64,000 nt of DNA from Zeugodacus cucurbitae (Eukaryota > Arthropoda > Insecta > Diptera > Tephritidae). A program made the translations under genes and the position numbers. The stretch covers positions 11,528,001 to 11,592,000 of the forward strand of contig NC_071671.1 of NCBI RefSeq assembly GCF_028554725.1, given 5' to 3'. Below the pieces are notes generated by a model. The model did not search any database, was not told the DNA's origin, and worked only from the letters and a program-made list of their open reading frames with translations. Below are positions 1-12,018 of the stretch, one piece after another (positions within the stretch are counted from its first letter, which is position 1; every line of letters begins with the position of its first letter).

Positions 1-3000
1 GGAGTTCCAGGCACAAAAGTTTTCCAATGAAACTGCGACAAAGCGTAGAAACAAACCGAAAGAATTGCAATACTGCGTTGTCATCCTAAGCAGGAAGTGC
101 TAGCGAACAACTCATTTTGCAGCTGATAAGTGCGCAACAAAAACAAAGTGCAAAGAACCAAAAATAGAAGATTAAAACAAAGTGAAGGCAAACGAAGAAA
201 AAGAAATTGCAACAAAACAAGAAAGCTAAGTGAAAAAGTGAGTTCGACACTTCACTACAACAACAACAACTAGCAGAAGTGAGAATTGTAAGGATAACCA
301 GCACAGGTACTAGGCAGTCAAGTCTCAAGCAGCGCACAACCAACTTGACAAGCCAACAGACAGACAGACAGCAAGGCAAGGCAAGGCAAGGAACAGCACT
401 GTATAGACGAACTGACAGACAGTGAACGTGATTGTGCGGCCGAAAGCAGGCAAATTACCACTGCAAACTCAGTCCACAGTGCCACAGCGACGACATTCCA
501 ACGCCTAACGGCACACCAAGATAAACACACACAAACACACAAAGAAAGGACGAAAGCCAAGGCAAGTAAGGCAGCAAATACCGTTAAAGGGAGTGTAGAA
601 AAAAAATTGTCTGAAAGCAGCAAGCGACAGGTGAAAGAAGATCCTAACTAGCCGCACAGACACACACACACACACGTAGAACGCGTGCGCATACACCACC
701 ACACAGGCTGCCCAGGAACCGAAGGCACGTAACGCCAACAAAACAGAGAATAAAAGAAAACGTGAAAGCATATGAAATATAGAAAGCTAAAAATAGCCTA
801 CCAGCCAGCCAGGCAGTCGACCCAAAAGCGCTGTAAGCCAGCGCAAACACACACGAAGCGTGCGAGAAGTGGGCGCGGCGACGGTGGTTCGGCAATTTTA
901 GTGGCAACCAAACACAAAGCCGAAACTAAATTGGCGGAAAAGCAATATAAGCCGCGAGACTTTACTGCGTAGCTTTGGTGTATTAATAAATAAAGAAAGA
1001 ACAATAAAACCAACGAAAAAGAAAGCTGAAAATAGCTAAAAAGTGAGTGTGAGATAGTGTGCAGAGAAAACAAAAAGAAACGGTAAAGTGAAGTGACTGC
1101 AAATAAACGAGCAGAAATTACGAAATACCGAAAGTGAACACTGTGCGTTCGAAGCACACAGAAAATCCGCAAATAGCAAGCGAACGCTGTGTCAAAACTA
1201 ATAAAACGTAAGCTATCCCCGCGGAGCAGTGTGATTGAGTGCAAAGTTTCTGCAAGACAGTTGAACCAAACTCAACGGTACTGAGGTCAAAAGCCGTCAA
1301 TAAGCAGCTAAGCGAGTTGACGCTCCGAACCGGGCACATAACACAGTACCCAACAACTGGTGCAAAGGATCGCTAACGAAGTTTCGCACAACGCGCCGAA
1401 CCTACAGCGCCCGTTAAAGCAACAGTTTGCGAAGCAGCAATTCGATTTTCGTACCACACAACAACAACAGCAAACGTGGTGAAAGTAAGTAAGCGGATTA
1501 AAAATAAATCTGTACGTCGGTCGTGTGAGAAGTGCGTGTCGTGCAACAACGAAAACGGTAGACACAAACACGCACACGAATACGACGACGACGACGAAGC
1601 AACGGCACGAAGACAACGAAACTCAAGCGCGACTGGCATATAACACGAAAAGGCAATTAGGCAGAAGCTAAAGTTAGACGCAGACAACGACGAACGGTAA
1701 AGTGCTTAAAGGCAGAAAATAAACATTTAGGCACGACTGAAAACGATAGCTACAAAAACAAAAGCAAAGCTAAGCGATCGGGCACAACAAGACGTAACAC
1801 AAAAGCTCACAAGCGCTGATAAGGCTGATTAGTTCCTCAAAAGCAAGAGCAAAACATTATAACAGTACACCACGAAAGGTAAAGATTACCTAACAAGCCG
1901 TGGAAAATCTTACTGCAGAAAAAATACAAGTGAAGCAAGCGTCTTTACAGGCAAATTGCTGTATATAGTTCCTCGTAAACTAAAAACTCCGCAGCACGAG
2001 CCGAAACAAAACGTTCGCTGCGTCGTAGACAAATTGGAGTTGCTAACGGTATCGGCGAACCGGCCAACAAGTCGATTATCGATTTTGTCTCCGCTGACAC
2101 ATAACAAGATTGCTGCGTGCTAGAAAAAGACGAACTAGCCTGCAAATAAAAACAAAAAATAAAAGAACATAAAATAGACTAAACGAGCAAGAAAATAACA
2201 GAAAATAACAAACAAAAAGAAACACGAAAATACTGGCAGACAGACAGCGCAACAGACAGACGGAAGACACTAACTGAAGTCTAGTTGCGCGAGCCAAGTG
2301 AGCAGGCGTATGCTAGTGAGCCAAAAACCCAAACGATACGGGGTGTTGGTAATGAAACCTGCAGCAAACTAAGGGCGAACGAACGAACGACGAACGAAAA
2401 ACAAGCCGCAACGGTCCGAGGCATAAACAAACAGCCGAACAAACAACACAAATATTATTGTAATCGTTTGGATTACAGTAACAACGGCTGCATGCGCGTC
2501 TAGCGAGCCAGCCTGCCAGCAAGCGTACGACAATTGAAGTCTGTGAAATTGCCATTTCAACGGCATATTTAACGTTGGCAGTTGTGCCACTGCTGAAAGG
2601 CGAAACCAACAAATAATAGCCAGTGAGCGACGAAAACAAAGCGCACAGCAAAACTGGTTAAAACTGGTGGCAAAGAAAACAAGTGGCAACTGGCTGAAAT
2701 CAGGCATATCGCACATCAGCGAACGGAAACAGTTGAACATAAAAGCCGTTACAAGCACAAAAATCACGAAAGTCAACGGGCGCAACGAGCAGCGTGCAAC
2801 GTGTCAGAGGAAGTAGCGGCGAAAAAAGTACAGCCGTAGCGGAAACGTACTTTTGGCAAGAGTTCAAAAACACGTCCTGTTGTAAAGCAGGGATTTCGCG
2901 AGAACGAGCCAGACGAGCAACATAAGGCAGCAATCAACAATTTCGGAAATCAACGGAAAAAGTTGGTGAATAGGCGCCGACAGTGCCAAGAAATACACGG

Positions 3001-3569
3001 CGCGATAAGAAAGCTTTACTTTGTTGGAACGAAGTAAAGCATATAGCGACCTTCTTTGGCGGCATAACGACCAGAGCACCAGCAGCGCTTGGGCACAGTT
3101 GACAACCACAAAGCAACATAAAGCATAGAATAAAAAGGAGAAGAGTGAAATTAACGAGTGCGACAGTTGCGAAGACATCAGCAACACTACACGTATAGCA
3201 TAACCAATTTACCGAGAGACTGTTAGAGAATGAAGACTTTTGTGTGCAAGCGTATTGCCGCTTAGACTTAAACGTACGCGCCCCAGGTTCCATAATAATA
3301 CCCACGTATAACGAAGCCAAACAGTCTTACGCGTTAGTTAGACGACTAGAGCTAGAGATTCCCACACACACACACACAAGCAAACAGGCATTTAAACTAC
3401 CTAAAATCCAAACAAAAATCAAAAGCAAAAAACCTTTGCCAGCACGAATCCAATTCGTCGACAATTGCAAGGCACCTAAATAGTTACATAATCCCAGGCA
3501 AGTAGTTACGCGAAAATCCCAAAAATAGCACGTCTACTTGAGCGTTTGCGTCGCATCAACAAGAAGAAA
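1..3569 (+). other. Long T-poor 5' leader (5' UTR) of the large + strand gene, open at the left edge
   Basis: The + strand here is poor in T and rich in CAA, ACA, AAG and CGA runs, as is usual for long 5' UTRs of fly developmental genes. Composition changes sharply to A+T-rich at the donor after 5436. Many ORFs on the minus strand are Cys/Val/Phe-rich and are mirror images of this bias, not genes. Short + strand uORFs exist, the clearest starting with ATG at 772 and ending at 972 (66 codons, no recognisable domain). Donor-like GTAAGT near 1487 means the leader could be more than one exon. No promoter is visible, so the start site probably lies left of the window. Confidence 0.6.
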
Positions 3570-5436
3570 ATGTTCTACTCGCTCGTGCAGACCATCGTTT
3601 GTGTGCTGCTCATTCAGGCCGGCATTTATGGGCTGCATTTGAATGGGCCCGGCGGCAACAGCAATGGCGCGAGTTTGGGTAGCGGCGGCGGTGGTGGCGG
3701 TGTGATGAACGCGCCATCGAGCCTAGGCGGTAGCGGCGCCGCACAGCTCAATACCGCCGTGAATACAAATCAAATGCTCAACATACTCTCGGCCAATCAG
3801 CATGCGCAACATCTGCATGCCGGCGGCAGCGGTAGCGGCAGTGGTGGTGGCGGTGGCGGCGGTCTCTCGCGTGCTTTGAGCAAATCCGCCGTCAGTCCAT
3901 TGAGTAACGCCGAGCGTTTGTCACAGGAGGTAGCCGATAGAGCACAACTCGAACGCGAGCGTTTGATGTTACTCGGACTGGCTAAGCAGACAACGCTGGC
4001 TAACAGCGGTACCGGTCATCATGGACGTCCTATTATCACCGGACGCATTCAGATGAGCCCCGTTGATGAGGTGGACAATGACTACTCGTCGCTGTTGTTG
4101 CCGCAATCACGTGGTCCCTTGTATGGCAGCGTTGTAAAGGAGCCCGCAGTCGTGGAGGACGATGAGTATGTCGACGAAGAGCGTGAATACGATAGAGCTC
4201 GTTTGAATAGTGGCGGTCATAGAAAGTATGAGTATGGCCGCATAGTGGAACCGGCAGAGCATGAAGAGTATGCCGAGCCGCAGCACATGGATGAGTTGGA
4301 TGAGCTGATTGAAGCCGAACCGGAGTTGGACGATGTGATCTCCGATTTAGAGAGCTATCAATATTTGGATGAGCTGCTGCCACCTGAGCATCGCAGTTTA
4401 TGGGGTGATGACGGTGCAGGTTATGCCATCGCCGGTGGCAACAGTCGGCCTCATCATCTGAACGACGGTTTCCCGTTGCTGTTGAATCCGTATCGCACGC
4501 TTGAAGAGCTCGAGAACAGTCCGTCACACACCTTGCAGGAAATATTCGAAAAGGAGTCACACGACAAAGCTGATGTGAAACCACACCGTGTGCATACATC
4601 ACATCCGACACACGAGCAACAAAAGCAGCAACAGCAACAGCAGCAGCCGTACGAGCAACAATATCGTCAACCAACGCAGCCACAGCAGCAATATTCCTTC
4701 AGTGGCGGCGTTAAGCATCGCAATGGTGGCTATCCCGTTGACTACAACAACAATATGCAGCAGAAGTGGCAGCGTAAGCGTTCACAACAACAACAGCAGC
4801 AACGTCAATTACAACAATGGCAACGCAACATATTCGGTCAGCAACTGAAACAACAGCAGTTGCATCATTTCGGCGCACAGCCACAGCGTCATAGCAAACT
4901 TTCGCTGGCCAATTCAGAAGCCACCGCCACTAAACATATTCCATTAAATGGTAGTGTTAACAACCTAAATAACAACAACAACAGCAACAACAAATTGTCA
5001 AGCACCTTGAACGCATTGGCAACGCAACAACAAAGTTCCTCCGCGCCAGCAATGTCTAGCGGCGATGCGGCTATGAAAAGTGAGCTGATGCAGCAACAAC
5101 AACAGCAACAAGAAGAGCCTACACAACAGCAGGTTGGCAAGGACAACACTGCTGATGTTGCTAGTCCACCATCGGGCTTATCAAAGGCTGCTGCCAAATT
5201 GAAAGCACAGCAGCAGCAACAACAACACAAAAAACAACAGACGCCGTCACAAAAGCAAGAGTCCTTCTTGCATCCCAACCATAAGCGTTCGGGCAGCATT
5301 GGTGGTGGTGTCGGTGCCACCAATGGTATGTCTGCAGCGGCTGCTGCGGCGGCGACCAACGGCTACTCATCCATCGCAAGCCAGCTGATGTTGCGCACGG
5401 CGCGAGGGCAGCGGCAGTATGACGTGCCACAAATAG
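3570..5436 (+). CDS. First coding exon (form A) of a secreted, Gly-rich, acidic, polyQ protein; candidate jelly belly (Alk ligand)-like
   Basis: The frame stays open upstream through a TTG at 3546, but the first ATG is 3570, in the good context GAAAATG. It gives 622 codons plus one base before donor ATAG|GTGAGT (GT at 5437-5438), so the intron is phase 1. Residues 1-21 (MFYSLVQTIVCVLLIQAGIYG) are a convincing signal peptide. Then come Gly/Ser-rich runs (about 25-45 and 87-97), acidic stretches (about 190-275), a less biased block with NPYRTLEELENSPSHTLQEI (about 305-325), long polyQ from about 350 to 560, and polyA near 590. The exon ends Arg-Gln-Tyr-Asp-Val-Pro-Gln-Ile. Dibasic KR pairs are possible cleavage sites. 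No conserved catalytic domain is visible. The jelly belly idea rests on recalled family architecture: a long His/Gln-rich secreted N-terminus before an LDLa domain encoded downstream. It is an inference, about 40 percent. The signal peptide and exon structure are seen directly. Confidence 0.85.
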
Positions 5437-8214
5437 GTGAGTGATATTTGTTATTTATATATATTATAGTGAAAATTGAGTTGAAGGAAATTTTAGAAAA
5501 TTCAATAATTTTGAATTTTCAAACATATTGAAGGACTCTGAACCCAAGAACGAAAAAGAAATGACAGAAAAAGGTTTATAACTTTCTAAAATTCTCAGAT
5601 CTTTATGGGTCCACAAATCTAGCTTTGAGTTCTTGAATTGCCAAGAGGCTGGTCAGTCGTGAACCCCTACCATTCTTATAGCATGTTTCCTCCGATCGCT
5701 TTCTTTTTTTCCGAACTATTGTTGTTGTTTTCTTCTTCAGATTGTTATTAGGCTCTTCATGATAAACCTTTCAGCTGAACATTGTTTTAACCGAACCAAT
5801 TTCATTGATAGTGCTTCTTATCAGCAGGAAAATCGAAACACACTTTTTCTCTTCCCGATATCTCTTTAGATAATGGGCCTCATCATTGAATCTGTTTCGA
5901 TCGAAAATGGTTCAATTCGATTTAAAAATTTTACGTCGAAATCATTGAAACCGTATCGAAAATAAAATTTACGGTCACATTGAACTCACTTACCGACTCG
6001 ATATCATTGAATCCGCAAAATCGAAAATCAAGAGACAAAAACAGACGAAATAGCGAAATAATTTTCCCAAAGAGCCTCAGGCGAATTCAATTTTTTTGAA
6101 GAAATTTCACAATAGTTAAAGGTCAGTTTTAATTTTTTTTGAACAAAGCAAAAAGCACAGACACTTTATCAAATTTGTCGCATTTGTCGATGGTGGTCGA
6201 TAAAACAGTTTTACGTTCTCACTTTGTGGTAAAGCAGTTTATCGACGGAATCAATGATAGCATGAACATTTTCGATCGAAAATCTTTATCGTATTGAAAT
6301 CGAATTGCGGATTCAATTATTTGGCCAAATAGATTTTAAATTTTTATAAGATAGATTTTTTATAAAATAATTTCATTGATAATTTCGGTACGTCTTTTCG
6401 ACCATTTGTTTTTAATTTCCCGAAAAGCATTTCTTTAAGAAACTGTCATATATTAAAATAATTAATTTTTTGAATTTATTTACATCATTCGTAGTGAAAA
6501 TATTTTAATTGATAATGTCTGATATTTCCCCCAGCTTTATCCGAGTAATCAGTAAACATATACAATATAAATCACCAGCTTACACATGTCATTAAATAAA
6601 CATTTAAAACTCTCGCACTTTTTTAAACAAATTTTTTTTTACTTAATATTCATAGAGTTCATAGAACTTGTCCTTTTTATTTCTAAATTCCAATTTTACC
6701 CACCGTCAACCAAAATCTGACCCTTTTTACACAGCACTGAATCAGATTGCTTTTGTAGTTTGCGGGGTGCGTTGTCGTGCGTGCTTCGTTTCCGTTGCTA
6801 TTGATTGGGACAACAGCAATTGCGTTGTGCTATCAGACCTGCAATATATTGCGGAACAATAAAACAAGAGTAAAAGTATATTAATATAGCAGTGCAGATA
6901 TGAAAAAAGAAAGAAAGTAATATGTGGAAGCATAGCATTCAATATAAAGTTATTACTTTATATGCTTTCCTTTTCCCCTACTTGCTGTCCGAGCATTGCT
7001 AATTTTCATTCAGCACCAATTTTAGGGTTGATTGCGTTTGACATTTTGCCACTTTCACAAAGATACACATTTATGTTATATATATAATATATACACCTAA
7101 TATATAACAATGGGAATGTATCAAATTGCTTTTGGCATAATTTTATATATATTATATACCACTACACTACATTATTGATACTCAATCAGTCTTGAACGGA
7201 AACTAAAATTAACTCAAAAGCAACAACGCAATAATTGAAAGGACAATGACATAACTACAAATATACTTATTTATGATATATTCAATAATATAATCATACA
7301 TTCCCATACTTATGAATTCTCTAATTAATTTTAAACTTATGAACTTAAAAGCAACAGCAGTTGAGGTCCTTAAATAGCCAAGCCTTTGGTAGGAACTTAA
7401 GTATACTTGAATGTATTGTGGATTGTCTGTGTGTAAGTCGATTTCAATCAGAATTTGCTGTGATTTATTGATTTCATATTAATATACTCGTATCAGAATG
7501 TGTTTAGACGATTGTTGTCTTTTTTAAGTTCCACGAATGCACCTGATTTCCATTTCAAATTAAGTGCACACACTCTGAGTTCTTTTATAAAATTTGAGTT
7601 ATGCGCTTTTAATGTTTTCTAAACTATAATGATGAATATAAAAAATTATATATAAATACAGATCGGAATAAATATCACCCGTTACTTTCATTGGAGTGCG
7701 TTCGATAAAAAATACAAATACAGGTTCAAGACTTCAAGAATGAGAGATTTGTCAAAAAATTTACAGTCCGTTTCTATTTTGGCTTAACGTATTGAAGGAT
7801 TATCTGTCATTTTCGATAACCTATACATGGTGACTAAATAGTGACGCTTGCCATTCGAGATAGTACTCACCATTTATATTTTTAAAATATTGACGGCGGA
7901 CTCTCCTCAACACTCAGAATAATGATAAATAGAACAGGAAACATTGTCAGAGGTTCGTCATTGTCATACGGAAGAGTTACCGTTTACGAGTATTTATAGT
8001 AGTCAGAGAGCAATTAAGAGGTTAGGTCAGTCGAAACATCCCTTACTTTGACAATTTTTTTTATATCAGCATAAAGAAATCGAATTTCTCTCTTTTATTA
8101 TTTTTGTGGTATTTGAATACATAAAAAAAATTTCAATTGACATATTGATACAAAATGACAGCTTTCAAGTGTGTCCCTGAAATAAAAGAGGCGTGTAATT
8201 ATTTAAATGGCGGA
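5437..8214 (+). other. Intron after exon A, first part; no gene seen
   Basis: A+T-rich DNA begins at the donor GTGAGT. Between about 5880 and 6310 there are scattered TCGATCGAAAA-type palindromes and repeated TTGAATC/TTCGAT words. They suggest a decayed repeat, but no clear terminal repeats could be paired. Nothing resembling an exon was found, and the rest (6310-8214) is featureless. Confidence 0.5.
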
Positions 8215-8407
8215 CTCAACCCACATCGGATTAGCCTAAAACGTCTTTGACTAATAAGACACAAAAACGTATTTTGCTCTAGCCCAAACCAAGCGAACAT
8301 GCGTTTTGTCTCGTCTTGTTCGTTGTGGGTTGTGACATATAAAGTTATGGGATGTTGTTGTATCAGACAAGAAAAAACGTGTCTTGACTAATCCGGTATG
8401 GGTTGAG
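8215..8407. mobile_element. Small MITE with about 20-bp terminal inverted repeats
   Basis: The left end reads CTCAACCCACATCGGATTAG. The right end, reverse complemented, reads CTCAACCCATACCGGATTAG (17 of 20 identical). The 193-bp interior has no ORF. No clear target duplication is visible. It lies immediately left of an ATAGCC-type MITE copy. Confidence 0.55.
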
Positions 8408-8410
8408 GCT

Positions 8411-8720
8411 TATAGAGTTTTTGGACAGACAAATTAATTGATCAATCAAAATTTTGATTGAGAAACGCTTTTTTGCCTTTCACACTGCCGGGCACTCGAT
8501 AACCGATCAGCTGTTATACATTTTTGTTTTTGCTTTTCATAAGAAGTTGGTAAGTTTCCCCAGCTGAGTAACATTTTTTAGCAGCGACATCTACCGTAGC
8601 ATTTTTTATCAAAAAATTCCGCCAATCGCAGCCAAAGAACGTATATCGTACGTCTTATTAAGCGTTTTATGGAGCAAAGGCCGGTTAATTGATCAATTAG
8701 CGCCTGTCTGAAAACTATAT
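8411..8720 (-). mobile_element. ATAGCC-family MITE, copy 1 (divergent ends)
   Basis: The body carries the family hallmarks: AATTAATTGATCAATC near the left end, CACTGCCGGGCACTCGATAA, CGATCAGCTGTTATACA, TTTTCATAAGAAGTTGGTAAG, and GGCCGGTTAATTGATCAATT near the right end. The outermost bases have drifted to TATAGAGTTTTTGGACAG and CTGTCTGAAAACTATA but still mirror each other. Orientation is opposite to the copy near 13.6 kb (strand label arbitrary). Noncoding. Confidence 0.7.
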
Positions 8721-9356
8721 TATAAGAAAAGTTTAATTGAACGAAAAATTTGCAGAAAATTGTAAATCGTTTCCTGGATAATAGCTAGCTATCTCGCTCT
8801 CTTTGCGCGTAAGTCTCTTGTCTACAAATATACACGTAAAAGTAATATGAGAGTAATCGAGCTGAATTCGTACAAGATAGCATTCGGATACTTCAATAAA
8901 GTGGTACAAACTCTATCTTTAAAGCTACCAAGTTTTGTTTTATACATTTTATACCACTACAACCATTGTGAATGGTTCAAATGACAAATCATTGCCAAAA
9001 ATTAAATCGAAAAAGTTGAAAAACTTAATATTTTAAATAAATTATAATTATATATATGAAAAAATGTACGTGTGCATGCCTCAAAAGTTTGTTTTAAGAT
9101 CTGGTATATTTTGTTCGATACGATACTGCTGTTGCGAGCGTTTTAAGTATGACGCGCCAAAGCTGACTGGCCCAAATGATTCGAGAAGACCACGGATTAG
9201 ACAGGAATATATTTCTTTGCTATCCTTTCAACGAAATAATCTTTCTAGGACTCTAAAGTTTACTTTATTCTTTACAGCAAAACATAGACTAGTCTAAACG
9301 CTTAAACACAAATTTTACGAAGTTAGATTCAAGGATAGATAGATTTTTCATTTGTA
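8721..9356. other. Intronic sequence without a recognisable feature
   Basis: A+T-rich noncoding DNA between two MITEs. The 77-codon + strand ORF at 9064-9297 has no signal peptide, domain or codon bias that would support it as a gene. Confidence 0.4.
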
Positions 9357-9663
9357 TTAGGTCTACAACTTTGCATCCGCCGTTTTCCAATAGATGTCTC
9401 TAGGGTCAAGCACTGGTCGATTAAATCGTTTTATATGGGTCTTGAACATTTGTGTCAACATTAAGCCAACAAAATATTTGTGAAGATCTGTTTGCATCCC
9501 AAACTTATTCTCAACTGTCAAAAATGTCACTTTTTGAGCCGAATTCTCGACATTTGCACAAAATACGCATGCTTCCAGAAAGATGGTCAAAAGTAGTAGC
9601 TAGCGACGGCCAATATTTTTAATTTACAAAAAAAAAACGGTGGAAGCAAAGTTGTAGGCCTAA
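9357..9663. mobile_element. Short Tc1/mariner-type relic with about 30-bp TIRs and TA target duplication
   Basis: The left end TTAGGTCTACAACTTTGC matches the reverse complement of the right end, TTAGGCCTACAACTTTGC. The match continues to about 27 of 30 positions. TA flanks both sides (9355-9356 and 9664-9665), the duplication expected of Tc1/mariner insertions. The minus strand holds a 75-codon ORF (9363-9590), ending in residues IYWKTADAKL, which is largely conserved in a second partial copy at 63220-63475. I do not recognise the protein. At 307 bp the element is non-autonomous or a deletion product. Confidence 0.65.
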
Positions 9664-10849
9664 TAATATTTTATATTTTTACTGACAATGCCTCCTCCAT
9701 CCTTCATTTAATTATAACGACATAAATGAGTTCCAATTATAATTTTCCGCTTTAATACAATAAATTTTAAATGTTAAAAGCAGATTTCATATTTCCATTT
9801 CGTAACTCAACTTAATCCCAGGAGAAATTTGAGTGCTAATTCTCTTTCAACACTCCAAACATACCACTTACTTAACCATTGTAACGGCATATCTTTACGA
9901 CGCCTTGCATTCTATCTCACTCTCAGTCGCTCCTGTAGTCACAGCCTGCTTATACTGCTGTCTAACGGCGCGCTGACTCCTTTTCTCGCCAGCAAACACT
10001 TGATTTTAACAAGCGCACAATTAGTATGTGCGCCGCAGGATATGCATGCGAGTATGCGAGTATGAGATTGTGTGTGTGTGTAAGTGTTTGAGCGCATGTA
10101 TCTTGCACACTTGCTAAGTACTAGCAACTAATCTAATGCCACAGCAGGCGATTAGCATTTTACTTGCAGTCACACACTTCGATTGAGTTGCCACTGGCGT
10201 TGAGCGTTGGTTGAGCGCGAAGACGTCTAAGGATATGACAATGAGAGCGACTCCTTGTGAAAGTATGTCATTCGCTAAAGTGTCAACGTTGTTTGTCGCT
10301 GTGTATGTTTGCTAACATGCTTAGCTGTGCCTTAGCACTAATCCATTCATCCTTTATTCAACACTTGCACACATACGCGCATGTATATTAGCTACTTGCT
10401 GTCGTTACTTGCGTTGCACGCTGTCGTTGGTGTGGTGTGGCTTGTGATTCCGGGAATCGCACGGTGGGCGGCCATACGGAAGCGCGCCTTTGAAGTGAGG
10501 CTGTGAGACACTTCATATTGTTTGTTTAATTTTTCTGGTTGTTTTTTCTTACATAATTTATTTTCGTGCGACTGCAGCACTAGTCGCAAGCATGCGTCCC
10601 TATATAGATACATTTGAGTATTTATTTGCTTTAGTAGTTGGCTAGTTTGTAGCGAGTGTCTGTGCTATTGGCATAATGAGCGCTGCCACTAATTGCATCA
10701 TCTTTGTTAACATTGGCGACAATTAGTCTGGGTCTTCAGCGCGCCGTGGAAAGATGTGAGACTTGTACGTACGTGTGTTTTATCGGTTGCTAGTCAGATT
10801 GTATGGAAATTTCGTGAAGTTTTCGTGAAAATATATGTACATTTTGTGT

Positions 10850-11880
10850 TGAAAAAATTTATAAAATTTAACAAATTTTACGAAGCGAACAAAAGTTAAT
10901 TTAAAACAAGAAAAAAAGTTAATGAAAAGAAATAAAAAAATTAAAAAGAAATTTTGAAAAAATATTAAAATATTAATTTCATTTTCATAAAAATATACAT
11001 ATTTTTTGTTAAAAAAATTACTTACAAAAAATTAAATTAAATTAAAACAACAAAAAAAAAACATTAAAAATATCAAAAGAAAATTTTAAAATTAAAAAAA
11101 ATAAGCCAAAAATTTTTTGTTGAGAAAATATTAAAATATTTTTTAATTTTTATAAAAATATATTTAGTGTTAAAAAACATTTTTTTGAAATATGTAAAAA
11201 TAGTGAATGGATAAAAACAATCAATTTATTAAAATTATTCAAATTCACAAAACAAAAGGAAAAACATAAAAATGAAGATAAAACAACAAAAATAATTAAA
11301 AAACAATGTTAAAAATATTAAAAGAAAAAAATTAAAAAAAATCTTTTTTGTTGCAAAAATAAATAACATATTTGTGAATAAATATTTTGAAAATCAAAAA
11401 ATGTGAATATTTTGCTTCCAAAGTTGCTTCAAATTGTGATTTGTTTATATTTATTGTGCGCTTAATAATTAATAAATTAAAAAAAAAAAATGCATTGACC
11501 AGAAATGTTCTAAGAATATATGAACAAAGCAGTATTTTAAATTATAAATTATTTTGTTTTAATTATAAAAATGGACGCTAAAATATTTTCTTTTGTGAAA
11601 ATTTTTATTTCAAATTAAGTTTATTAATTAAAATTCCAAAAAAATAATAATAATTAAATTTATAACCAAAAAATATTAAAAAAATAATATTCGAATCAAA
11701 ACATTATTAATTTATAAAATTGAGAAAAAATATTAAAAATTAAAAAATATAAATATAAAGAATATACATCTAAAATAAAAATATATAACTATAATAAAAA
11801 AAAAATCAAAAATAAATATATAAAAAAAAAAAATAACATATGACAAGCGCTCTCCGTACAAAATAATTTAAAGCTCAGCA
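10850..11880. repeat. Extremely A+T-rich low-complexity block upstream of exon B
   Basis: About 1 kb almost entirely of A and T with runs of A, TTAAAA and ATTAAAA, contrasting with the more mixed sequence at 9.8-10.8 kb. The ORF at 11387-11581 is a composition artefact. It ends just before the exon B leader. Confidence 0.7.
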
Positions 11881-11884
11881 ATCT

Positions 11885-11930
11885 TGAGTTATAAAAAATC
11901 TTAAAAAATAAACAATTTTAAATTAAAAAA
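11885..11930 (+). promoter_or_regulatory. Possible TATA-type promoter for exon B (weak)
   Basis: TTATAAAAAATC at about 11889-11900 sits roughly 120 bp upstream of the exon B ATG. If exon B has its own start site, initiation would fall near 11920. In so A+T-rich a region a TATA-like word is expected by chance, so this is only a candidate. Confidence 0.15.
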
Positions 11931-12018
11931 ACAAGTGTCTACAAAATTACCTACCACTGAGTCACAGAAACTACGCACTATCAATTTACGTTCACCCCCA
12001 ACAACCACAAAGAAAAAA

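Noticed and set aside
86..3320. Many long minus-strand ORFs opposite the 5' leader
   Set aside because: They are overlapping, rich in Cys, Leu, Phe and Val, and are the mirror of T-poor + strand composition. They have no domains and mutually overlap.
4036..5430. ORFs on the minus strand and another + frame inside exon A
   Set aside because: They are shadows of the polyQ/Gly coding exon (Cys- or His/Arg-rich translations of CAG/GGC repeats).
5880..6310. TCGATCGAAAA palindromes as a transposon
   Set aside because: I could not pair terminal inverted repeats or find a target duplication. Too degenerate to call.
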